Origin: Catenulispora yoronensis | GTDB lineage: Bacteria; Actinomycetota; Actinomycetes; Streptomycetales; Catenulisporaceae | DNA length: 64,000 bases | Direction of reading: 5' to 3' | Assembly (NCBI RefSeq): GCF_039531695.1 | Contig: NZ_BAAAQN010000014.1 | Coordinates: forward strand, 62,001-126,000 | Shown here: positions 25,557-33,105 of the stretch, in pieces | Numbering within the stretch: position 1 is the first letter of the stretch | Layout of the letters: every line of letters starts with the position of its first letter | Program-made: the position numbers and the translations under genes | Notes under the pieces: generated by a model | The model's database searches: none | What the model was told of the DNA's origin: nothing | What the model saw: only the letters and a program-made list of their open reading frames with translations

Positions 25557-28130
25557 ATGGCGACGGCGGGCCCCGCGGCCCCCACCACGGTGCTGCCGGC
25601 CGGACGCGGCGCCGTCTGCCGCGCGGTGATGGACTGGCTGGCCGACGCCGAGGCGCCGCGCACGCTGCTGGTGACCGGCCCGCCCGGCGCCGGGAAGACG
25701 TTCACCCTGGCCTGGGCCGCCTCGGAGCTGGCGGTCCTGGCCGAGGCGGCCGACGACGAGCGCTTCGCCTGGGTCTCGGCCCGCGGGCTGACCCCGAAGG
25801 TGCTGGCCTGGGTGCTGGCCGGTCAGCTGGGGGTCACGGTCGGGGCGGCGCAGGAGCTGGGCGCGGCGCTGGGGGCGCGGCTGCGGGGGAGTGCGGGTGC
25901 TGGTGCTGGTGCTGGTAGTGGCGCGGGCGCGGCGGCGCCGACCGGGTCGGGGTTCGGGCCGGGGGTGGCGGCCGGGGGCGGTGGGGTCGCGGTGGGGCTC
26001 GAGGGTGGGCTCGGGGTGCTGGAAGCGGCGGCCGCGGTGGCGGTGGGTGAGGGGGCGGATGGTGTGGCCCCGGACGGTGTGGCCTCGGACGGTGTGGCCC
26101 CGGACAGTGCGGCCCCGGACGGTGCGGTGGCCGGGAGTGCTTCGCTGAGCTCTGCTTTGGGGAACCTTGAGGACAGTGAGTTTCCGCCTCCGCTCGCCTC
26201 GGTGGCGGCGTTAGGCGCATCGATAAGCGCGTCGATAGGCAGCGCGGACGGCGTGGTCGCGGCAGACGCCGTCCGGCCGGCCTCCGCCGAGTTGCCGTTC
26301 GCGGCGCGGGCCAATCTGCCCGGGCGGTCGGCCACGTGGGATCTGCTGGCCAGCACCGCCGCCGCCACGTACGAGGTGGGCCGCTGGTCGCGGGTCACGA
26401 TCCTGATCTCCGAGCTCGATCTCGCCGGGCATCTGCGGGACGGGTCGGCGCGGGACGCGGTGATCGCGGAGCTGGTGACGCCGTTGGTGGCGGTGCCGGG
26501 GGTGCGGGTGATCGTCGAGTCGCGGGGGTCGGACCTGCCGGGGGCGGCGACGGTCATCGACCTGGGGGAGCCGCGGTGGACCGACAAGGCTGAGTTCGCG
26601 GCCTGGCTGGACGACCTGGTGCCCTCCGGCGGCGCGGCGGCGCCCCAGGCGTATCCGAACCCCACCAAGGCCCGGGAGATCCTCAGCCTGGCCTCGAACC
26701 GCCACGCGGGGCTGCTCGCGGCCAGCGACGAGCGGCCGTGGAAGCTGGCGGCGGTGCCGTTCGACGTCGCGTTCCGCGAGGGCATCGCCGACCAGATCGT
26801 GCTGGAGCCCGCCAACCTGGTGCTGGTGCAGCAGCCGGCCCTGTCCACCGCCATCGACGCCCTCGGCACGGCGGTCGCCCCGGGCACCCGCGCCGCCTGG
26901 CGCGTGGCCGGCCAGGCGCTGACCAACGCGGTCGGCGTCCCCGAGCGCGCGGCGGTGCTGCACGGCGCCGCCCTCGCCGTCGGCGACCACGCCCTGGCCG
27001 AGGCGGTCGCGCCCTACACCCGCGGCACCCGGCCCTCCGACGGCGCCCCGGTCGGCGACCCCACGCCCTGGCTCACCCGCTGGGCCGGCTGGCGCCCGCT
27101 GCCGCCGGACACGCCGCGACCGATGCCGTGGCCGGGACCGGTGGCCGCCCTGGCGGTGACGGTGCCGGGCACCGAGGAGACCACCGCAGAGAGCAGCAAC
27201 GCACCAGCCGACGCGCAGGCCGACCCGCAGGCCGATCCGCAAAGCGTTGACCGGGCCGGTTCCCCGGCCCTCATCGCCGAAGCAGAACCCTCCGAAGGCT
27301 CCGCACCCGGTCCCGACTCGATCGCCACCATCCCGCCGAGCGCACCGACTCCGCAATCTCCGCAGACTCCACAACCCCCACAGACTCCAGAACCTCCGCA
27401 GCCCGTGATCCTCGTCGCCATCGACGACCTCGCCCGCGCCTACCGCCTCGACCCCCGCGACGGTCGCATCCTCGCGCGGCCGGCGGCGCCGGTCATGGTC
27501 AAGGCACGGACCGCGGCCGTGGTCGACGCGGCGCCCAGTCTGGTGCTCACCGACACCAGCCGGCGGTTGGCGGCGCTCGGGCCCCGGGCGCCGCGCGGTG
27601 CGGTGGCGGCGGTGCGGGATGTGCTGCCCGACACGCATGTCACCGCCGTCGCGGTGGCGCGCGAGGCGCTCGTGTTCGGCGCCGGGGACGGCCGGGTGCA
27701 CGTCTGGGACGCCGGGACCGAGGAGCTGATCGCCGACCCCGAGGACCAGCACTCCGGCGCCGTCACCGCGGTGGCCGCCATCTGGATGCCCGACGTGGAC
27801 ATCCTGTTCGCCCTGTCCGGCGGCCAGGACGGCACCTTCCGCCTCTGGGTGGTCCCCGCCGACGCCAGCCTGCTCCCGGTCGAGGACCGCGGCGTCCCGG
27901 TCACCGCCGTCACCGCCGCCATCACCGCGGTGGGCCCGGTCGCGGCCGTCGCGTGGGCCGACGGCAACGTCACCGTCTGGGACCTCGCCGAGGCGCGCAC
28001 CGGGCGCCCGATCCCGCTGGGCTGGGTCCCGAAGGCGCTCGCCATGGGGGCCGACGGGCTGCTCGTGGCCGCCGGGGACGACGGCCTGATGGCGATCGAC
28101 ATCCACCTGGCGGAGTTCTTCGAGGCCTGA
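25557..28130 (+). CDS. Large P-loop ATPase with C-terminal WD40-like propeller, function unknown
   Basis: An 857-residue protein starting 2 bp after the parE stop, so probably coupled to it. A Walker A motif GPPGAGKT is at residues 41-48. Then comes a long Gly/Ala/Asp/Pro-rich low-complexity insert (~108-210), a Walker-B-like hhhh stretch (VTILISELDLAG, ~282-293) and a sensor-like VRVIVESRGSDLP. A Pro/Gln-rich linker (~545-615) leads to a beta-propeller-like end with at least four WD-type repeats (GDGRVHVWD, GQDGTFRLWV, DGNVTVWDL, DDGLMAIDI). The layout recalls STAND/NACHT-type signalling ATPases with sensor propellers, but I cannot place it in a named family. A link to topoisomerase function is inference from position only. 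Confidence 0.8.
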   Translation: MATAGPAAPTTVLPAGRGAVCRAVMDWLADAEAPRTLLVTGPPGAGKTFTLAWAASELAVLAEAADDERFAWVSARGLTPKVLAWVLAGQLGVTVGAAQELGAALGARLRGSAGAGAGAGSGAGAAAPTGSGFGPGVAAGGGGVAVGLEGGLGVLEAAAAVAVGEGADGVAPDGVASDGVAPDSAAPDGAVAGSASLSSALGNLEDSEFPPPLASVAALGASISASIGSADGVVAADAVRPASAELPFAARANLPGRSATWDLLASTAAATYEVGRWSRVTILISELDLAGHLRDGSARDAVIAELVTPLVAVPGVRVIVESRGSDLPGAATVIDLGEPRWTDKAEFAAWLDDLVPSGGAAAPQAYPNPTKAREILSLASNRHAGLLAASDERPWKLAAVPFDVAFREGIADQIVLEPANLVLVQQPALSTAIDALGTAVAPGTRAAWRVAGQALTNAVGVPERAAVLHGAALAVGDHALAEAVAPYTRGTRPSDGAPVGDPTPWLTRWAGWRPLPPDTPRPMPWPGPVAALAVTVPGTEETTAESSNAPADAQADPQADPQSVDRAGSPALIAEAEPSEGSAPGPDSIATIPPSAPTPQSPQTPQPPQTPEPPQPVILVAIDDLARAYRLDPRDGRILARPAAPVMVKARTAAVVDAAPSLVLTDTSRRLAALGPRAPRGAVAAVRDVLPDTHVTAVAVAREALVFGAGDGRVHVWDAGTEELIADPEDQHSGAVTAVAAIWMPDVDILFALSGGQDGTFRLWVVPADASLLPVEDRGVPVTAVTAAITAVGPVAAVAWADGNVTVWDLAEARTGRPIPLGWVPKALAMGADGLLVAAGDDGLMAIDIHLAEFFEA

Positions 28131-28135
28131 GCAGG

Positions 28136-28807
28136 CTACTCGGGGGCCAGCAGCCCCTCCCGCAGCGCCGCGAGGTCCTCGGCGGTCACCCCGTGCGCCA
28201 GCAGGTACGCCTCGGCGGTTCCCCACCGGGATCGCACATGCGCGAGCGCCCCGACGATCAGGTCGGCGGTGATCGTGTACTCGTACACGATGTCGCCCTT
28301 GTCGGCCCTCAGCATCGCGTCGGTCTCCATGTAGTCGGCGATGATCGCCTTCTCCTCGACCCCCAGCACGTCCAGCACCAGCGCCACCACCAGCCCGGTC
28401 CGGTCCTTGCCGGCGGTGCAGTGCACCAGCGCCGGCAGGGCGTCCGGCGCGGCCAGGGCGCGCACCGCGTCGGCGAACGCCGTCCCGCTGTCGTCCAGCC
28501 AGGACAGGTACAGCCCGAAGAACGTCAGTCCCGGGTCGTTCTCGGCCTCCAGGCTCGGCGGGGTGTTGATCCGGGCCACGTCCAGTGTTCCCAGCGCGTC
28601 CGGCCAGGCCCTGATCTCAAAGCCCTGCCGCAGGTCGATGACGGTGCGCAGGCCGATCGAGGCCAGCCATTCCCGGTCCGCGTCGGTCATGGCGTTGAGC
28701 CGCGCGCTGCGCAGCAGCCGCAGCGACCGCACTTCCCGGCCCGAATGCGTTCGGAGCCCTCCGACGTCCCGCGCGTTCCGTACTCCGACCAACGGAAGGT
28801 GTGTCAT
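28136..28807 (-). CDS. Tyrosine/dual-specificity protein phosphatase (Y_phosphatase3 family)
   Basis: A 223-residue phosphatase with the catalytic P-loop HCTAGKDRTG (Cys nucleophile, Arg) at about residues 129-138 and the N-terminal GVRNARDVGGLRT typical of the PtpB/MptpB-like family. Substrates may be phosphotyrosine proteins or phosphoinositides. It converges on the propeller gene with a 5-bp gap and lies 21 bp downstream of the sucrase/ferredoxin-like gene, likely one operon. Confidence 0.92.
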   Translation of the reverse strand: MTHLPLVGVRNARDVGGLRTHSGREVRSLRLLRSARLNAMTDADREWLASIGLRTVIDLRQGFEIRAWPDALGTLDVARINTPPSLEAENDPGLTFFGLYLSWLDDSGTAFADAVRALAAPDALPALVHCTAGKDRTGLVVALVLDVLGVEEKAIIADYMETDAMLRADKGDIVYEYTITADLIVGALAHVRSRWGTAEAYLLAHGVTAEDLAALREGLLAPE

Positions 28808-28828
28808 ACCGATGATTCTCCACGGCGG

Positions 28829-29815
28829 TCAGCGGAGCTTCTCGATCGCCTCCACCCGCAGCTCCAGCGGCGAGCCCTCGATCTTCCCGCAGCTCTCCGG
28901 CCTCGGCACCGCCGCGTGCGCGCCGGCCACGGAGACCTCGTACGCCCGGCCATCCTCGGTCTCGACGGTCGCCGTCCAGGCCGGTTCCGGCTCGCCGGCG
29001 AGCTTGGCGACCGCCGTGACCACGACGGCGCCGGTCCGCCACTCCTCCAGCTCGGCGCGCACCGCGAGTTCCGCCGCCTGCCCCGGACGGGACCACGTCG
29101 ACCGGCCCCGGCAGCCGTCGGCCACCACCTGGTCCCGGCGGGCCTCGGTCAGCACCCGGGTGGCCAGCGCGGCGTCCAGACGGCCGTAGAGGTAGCCGGA
29201 GGGCAGCAGCACGCCGGTCGGGGCGAATTTGTGTCCGCCGAGGTGCGTGATCTCCCAGACCGCGGGCGGTCCGGCGGCAGCGGAGGTGCGAGCGTCGGCG
29301 TCGAGCGCGTCCGCGGCGATCACGACCCGGCGGCCCAGCGTCGCGCAGCAGACGTCGCGCTTGCCGTTGGTGCAGACGCCGAGGATCGGCGTGTCCAGGA
29401 AGGTGTGCTCCAGCTCGGCGACCGCCGTCCGGTCCCCGGCGTCCAGCGCCGCGAAGTCGATCCTCAGCAGCTCGGCGGGGTCGCTCACCTCGCCGGTGGC
29501 CAGCCAGGTGCGCTCCGGGTGGGTGGACGCCGCGAACCAGCGGCGGCGCTCGGGGTCGTGGTCCGGCCTGCGGCCCTCGGGGCGCCGGATCAGGCACAGC
29601 CGCACCCCGGTCCCGGCGGTGCGGCCGTCCAGCTCGCCGCCGAGCGCCGGGTCCAGCCGGCTCTCCCGCGCGGCCACGCGCCCCCACGGCCCCGACTGCT
29701 CCAGCAGCAGCCAGGCGCTCTGGGTCGCCGCCGTCCCGGCCACCGGCTCGCCGAGGTCGCGGGAGAGCAGCGCGCACGCGTGGGGCTGAGGTGGCGGGAG
29801 TTGGTCATCGCGCAT
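28829..29815 (-). CDS. Sucrase/ferredoxin-like family protein (thioredoxin-fold 2Fe-2S)
   Basis: A 328-residue protein of the sucrase/ferredoxin-like family. Visible features: an N-terminal Cys in HACALLSRDLGEP, the cluster-binding CTNGKRDVCCATLG, and the family-diagnostic HLGGHKFAPTGVLLPSGYLY. Such proteins are believed to bind a 2Fe-2S cluster in a thioredoxin-like fold; function is uncharacterised. The ATG at 29815 is the first sensible start, with only a weak ribosome-binding site. It heads the phosphatase operon and diverges from the next gene. Confidence 0.88.
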   Translation of the reverse strand: MRDDQLPPPQPHACALLSRDLGEPVAGTAATQSAWLLLEQSGPWGRVAARESRLDPALGGELDGRTAGTGVRLCLIRRPEGRRPDHDPERRRWFAASTHPERTWLATGEVSDPAELLRIDFAALDAGDRTAVAELEHTFLDTPILGVCTNGKRDVCCATLGRRVVIAADALDADARTSAAAGPPAVWEITHLGGHKFAPTGVLLPSGYLYGRLDAALATRVLTEARRDQVVADGCRGRSTWSRPGQAAELAVRAELEEWRTGAVVVTAVAKLAGEPEPAWTATVETEDGRAYEVSVAGAHAAVPRPESCGKIEGSPLELRVEAIEKLR

Positions 29816-29927
29816 GCGTACGAAAGTACCGACTGCGGGAATCAGGTACACAGCTGGCCAACCTGTGGACCGCGCGCCACGATGGAGAAAGAGGAAGTTT
29901 CGGGGGCAGCCCTGAGGCAGGTGGACC

Positions 29928-30755
29928 ATGTCCGAGAGCCAGCAGCCGCATCAGCAGCCCGACCAGCAGCCCGAACGGCGGCCTGACCAGCAGTCCGGTC
30001 AGCAGCCCGACCAGCGGTCCGAACCGCGGCCCGACCAACAGTCCGGTCAGCAGCCCGACCAGCAGTCCGACGACCGCCGAGCCGCTCCGGAAGCCCGGCG
30101 CTACGGCTTCCCCGTCGTCCACGCCCACGAGGTCTGCGCGGTCCGCACCGTCGCCCGCGAGGACTGGGACGGCTCGGCGCCGGGCCGGGTGCAGCTGCTC
30201 CGTTGGCGGGACGGCTCCGGCGCCCTGGTCCGGGACCTGCCGCTGGACCGGCTCTACGTCTGGGCCCGGGCCGGCCGGGTGAGCTTCGGCGACCAGGAGG
30301 GCCGCACCGTCGACCTGGTGCTGCTCGGCGAGCCGGAGACCGAGGGGCTGGGCCTGGGCACGCCGTGGCCGCGCACCCACAACCGCACCAGCACCTCCTC
30401 GAACCTGGCGCACGGCCTGGCCGAGGACCTGAGGAACGCGGTGACCCTCCCGGCCGCCTTCCCGCGCATGATGCGGGTCAGCGGCGAGCGCAACGCGGTG
30501 CTGGACGCGCTGGTCGGCTGGTGCCAGCGCGAGGTGCCGGGGATCCACATCCTGCGCGGTTGGCCGCGCGGTTCCGAGCGGCCCACACGCCACCAGATCG
30601 AGGGTCTGGCGCACAAGGGCCTGCTGGGCGACCACGGCTGGCTGCCGGACACGGTCGGGGCCCGGCCGGCCGGATGGTCACCGTTCGGTAACGATCGCAA
30701 CGCGCACAGCGGGACCGCACGTCCTAGAGCTCATGAGCACCCTTCAGGAGCTTGA
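29928..30755 (+). CDS. Unknown protein with Gln/Pro/Asp-rich repeat N-terminus
   Basis: A 275-residue protein. Residues ~5-48 consist of degenerate repeats of the type QQPDQQSGQQPDQ, encoded by a reiterated tract (about 29943-30075). The remaining ~220 residues form a compact domain (YGFPVVHAHEVCAVRTVARE; LVLLGEPETEGLGLGTPWP; ILRGWPRGSERPTRHQIEGL) with no family I recognise. The C-terminus overlaps the start of the ABC ATPase by 23 bp in another frame, so it is likely cotranscribed. No membrane segment, so it is not the missing permease. Confidence 0.65.
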   Translation: MSESQQPHQQPDQQPERRPDQQSGQQPDQRSEPRPDQQSGQQPDQQSDDRRAAPEARRYGFPVVHAHEVCAVRTVAREDWDGSAPGRVQLLRWRDGSGALVRDLPLDRLYVWARAGRVSFGDQEGRTVDLVLLGEPETEGLGLGTPWPRTHNRTSTSSNLAHGLAEDLRNAVTLPAAFPRMMRVSGERNAVLDALVGWCQREVPGIHILRGWPRGSERPTRHQIEGLAHKGLLGDHGWLPDTVGARPAGWSPFGNDRNAHSGTARPRAHEHPSGA

Positions 30756-31674
30756 GCTCGCGGCCGGCAAGCCGAAAGAGGTCTACGGCGAGGACGCCAA
30801 GATCGTCTGCGACAACCTGGTCCGGATCTACAAGACCGACGGCATCGAGGTCCAGGCCCTGCAGGGCCTGGACCTGCTGGTGCGCGGCGGTGAGCTGGTC
30901 GCCATCGTCGGCGCCTCCGGCAGCGGCAAGTCCACGCTGCTGAACATCCTGTCCGGGCTCGACACCCCGACCGCCGGGGTGGCCCGGGTCGGCGGCTACG
31001 ACCTGCTCACCATGAAGGGCCGGGACCGGCTGCGCTACCGGCGCGAGACGGTCGGCTTCATCTGGCAGCAGACCGCCCGGAACCTGCTGCCGTACCTGAA
31101 CGCCGCCGACAACGTCGCGCTGCCGATGGGCTTCGCCGGCAAGAAGCGCCGGTTCGCCCGGCGCCGCGCCGACGAGCTGCTGGAGATGCTGGGCGTGGCC
31201 TACTGCGCCGACCGGCGCCCCGGGCAGATGTCCGGCGGCGAGCAGCAGCGGGTCTCGATCGCGGTGGCGCTGGCCAACGACCCGGAGGTGGTGTTCGCCG
31301 ACGAGCCCACCGGGGAGCTGGACAGCACCACCAGCCAGCAGGTGTTCGACGCGCTGCGCACCGCCAACGCCGAGCTCGGCGTCAGCATCGTGGTGGTGAC
31401 CCACGACCACGAGGTGACCGAGCAGGTGCAGCGCACCGTGGAGATCCGCGACGGCCGGACCAGCACCGAGGTGCTGCGCCGGGGCGGCGAGGGCGGCGGC
31501 GCCGCCGAGCAGTTCGCGGTCCTGGACCGGGCCGGCCGGGTGCAGCTGCCCCGGGAGTACATCGACGATCTGCGGATGCGGGACCGGGTGCGCCTGACCA
31601 AGGACCCGGACCACATCGGCCTGTGGCCGGACCTGGGCTCCGCCGCCCACGACCCGGCCCGGAAAGGGGACTGA
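30733..31674 (+). CDS. ABC transporter ATP-binding protein (MacB/LolD type) with AbrB-like C-terminal extension
   Basis: A 313-residue ATPase: Walker A GASGSGKST, Q-loop in GFIWQQTARNLLPYL, signature MSGGEQQRVSIAVAL, Walker B VVFADEPTGELD and the switch His in VVVTHDHEV. After ~residue 245 there is an extra ~65-residue segment (FAVLDRAGRVQLPREYI, DRVRLTKDPDHIGLWPD) that looks like a swapped-hairpin AbrB/SpoVT unit or a dimerisation tail. MacB/LolD-type ATPases power FtsX-like permeases, but none is in view. It is 3 bp from the second ATPase. Confidence 0.9.
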   Translation: MSTLQELELAAGKPKEVYGEDAKIVCDNLVRIYKTDGIEVQALQGLDLLVRGGELVAIVGASGSGKSTLLNILSGLDTPTAGVARVGGYDLLTMKGRDRLRYRRETVGFIWQQTARNLLPYLNAADNVALPMGFAGKKRRFARRRADELLEMLGVAYCADRRPGQMSGGEQQRVSIAVALANDPEVVFADEPTGELDSTTSQQVFDALRTANAELGVSIVVVTHDHEVTEQVQRTVEIRDGRTSTEVLRRGGEGGGAAEQFAVLDRAGRVQLPREYIDDLRMRDRVRLTKDPDHIGLWPDLGSAAHDPARKGD

Positions 31675-31677
31675 GCG

Positions 31678-32418
31678 GTGCGGGACATGATCGAGGTCGA
31701 GGGCCTGACCCGGACCTTCGGCTCCGGCGACAACGCCGTGCACGCGGTGAACGACGTCTCGTTCACCGTGCCGGAGGGCCAGCTGTGCGCGGTGGTCGGC
31801 CGCTCCGGCTCGGGCAAGACCACGCTGCTGAACCTGATCGGCGGCCTGGACAAGCCGGACGGCGGCCGGATCGCGGTGGACGGCAAGCAGCTCGCCGGCC
31901 CGGGCCGCAGCCTGGGCGAGAAGGAGCTGGCGGCGCTGCGCCGGGACCTGTTCGGCTTCGTGTTCCAGTCCTTCGCGCTGATCCCGATCCTGTCCGCCGC
32001 CGAGAACGTCGGCATCCCGCTCCGGCTGCGCAAGACCGCGGTCGCCGAGCGCGAGGAGCGGGTCGAGCTGCTGCTGAACATGGTGGGCCTGGGCGGCCAC
32101 ACCAAACAGCGGCCCGGCGAGATGTCCGGCGGCCAGCAGCAGCGGGTGGCGCTGGCCCGGGCCCTGGCCAACTCGCCCCGGGTGCTGATCGCCGACGAGC
32201 CCACCGGCCAGCTGGACTCCGAGACCGGCCGCGCCGTGATGCGCCTGCTGCGCGCGGTGGTGGCGGCCGAGAACGTGACCGCACTGGTGGCCACCCACGA
32301 CCCGCTGATGATGGAGCTGGCCGACCGGGTCATCACCATCGGCGACGGCCGCCTGGTGTCCGACACCGGCGCCGAGGGCGCACCCGGCCTGTCGGCCGCG
32401 GCGGGCGTGCCCGCGTAA
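31678..32418 (+). CDS. ABC transporter ATP-binding protein (MacB/LolD type)
   Basis: A 246-residue ATPase with all motifs: GRSGSGKTTLLNLIGG, Q-loop FGFVFQSFALIPIL, signature MSGGQQQRVALARAL, Walker B VLIADEPTGQLD and LVATHDPLMM. Start GTG at 31678 or the ATG two codons later (IEVEGLTRTFG). With the preceding gene it could form an asymmetric nucleotide-binding pair for one FtsX-like permease, or each could serve its own; no permease gene lies on either side within this window. Confidence 0.92.
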   Translation: MRDMIEVEGLTRTFGSGDNAVHAVNDVSFTVPEGQLCAVVGRSGSGKTTLLNLIGGLDKPDGGRIAVDGKQLAGPGRSLGEKELAALRRDLFGFVFQSFALIPILSAAENVGIPLRLRKTAVAEREERVELLLNMVGLGGHTKQRPGEMSGGQQQRVALARALANSPRVLIADEPTGQLDSETGRAVMRLLRAVVAAENVTALVATHDPLMMELADRVITIGDGRLVSDTGAEGAPGLSAAAGVPA

Positions 32419-32619
32419 CACCCGCGGACCCCGGACCCCCTCGGCGGACCCCGAGGGCGGCTCCGGGACCGGCGCGACGACGTCCTTCCGTGGTCCGTCG
32501 CGCCGACGGGGGAGCACCGCCGACCCCGCGGCGGGAACCCCGGTCCTGCCTCACCGGACCGGGCGACACGGCCTGCCGCGGCCCCGCCCGCCGCGGCGGG
32601 CGGCGGTGCTCCCGCCTCT

Positions 32620-32965
32620 TGGGGAAGGGGCCTTGGCCACTCAGGCGGCCAAGGCCCCGGGCCAGGGCCGGACCCGGGCCCGGACCAGGGCCGGACAGAG
32701 TTCGGCCAATCAGACAGTCGTGGACCCGAGCCATGGTCGCCTGCTCAGGCGGCCAAGGCCCCGGGCCAGGGCCAAACAGAATTTGGCCAATCGGATAGTC
32801 GTGGACCCGAGCCATGGTCGCCTGCTCAGGCGGCCAAGGCTGGACAGTGTTCGCTGATTCAGGCGGCCATGGCACCGAGCCCAAGTCGGACCATGCTCGT
32901 TTGCTCCAGCGGCCAAGGCCCCGGGCCAGCGCCGGCTGGTGCTCGGCCACTCAGGAGGCCGAGGC
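32620..32965. repeat. Degenerate tandem repeat with 81-bp period
   Basis: In the 687-bp gap 32419-33105, two nearly identical 81-bp units are seen directly (the element AGTCGTGGACCCGAGCCATG begins at 32716 and again at 32797). More degenerate copies flank them, each containing a GGCGGCCAAGGCC-like core. The period is a multiple of three, so frames stay open on both strands (27-residue repeats), but none has a credible start with ribosome-binding site. The rest of the gap (32419-32600) shows no gene. Confidence 0.7.
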
Positions 32966-33036
32966 CAGTCTCTGGTTTCACGGTTCGCGGCCGACCGGGT
33001 TCCGGCCCTGACTTCGTGGCCTGATCCCGAGAACGA

Positions 33037-33075
33037 CAGAGCCCGGACCGGGATCAGTCTCCGGTCCGGGCTCTG
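33037..33075. terminator. Perfect 15-bp hairpin between ABC genes and parC, bidirectional terminator
   Basis: Arms CAGAGCCCGGACCGG (33037-33051) and its exact inverse (33061-33075) flank a 9-base loop. It lies 31 bp beyond the parC stop on the minus strand and on the distal side of the repeat region from the ABC operon. Confidence 0.9.
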
Positions 33076-33105
33076 CTCAGTCCTCTCGGCCGCTCTCGGC
33101 CGCTC

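Noticed and set aside
32333..33011. Several small open frames on both strands inside the 81-bp repeat region
   Set aside because: No ribosome-binding site or conserved start; openness follows from the repeat period being a multiple of three. Kept only as a repeat.
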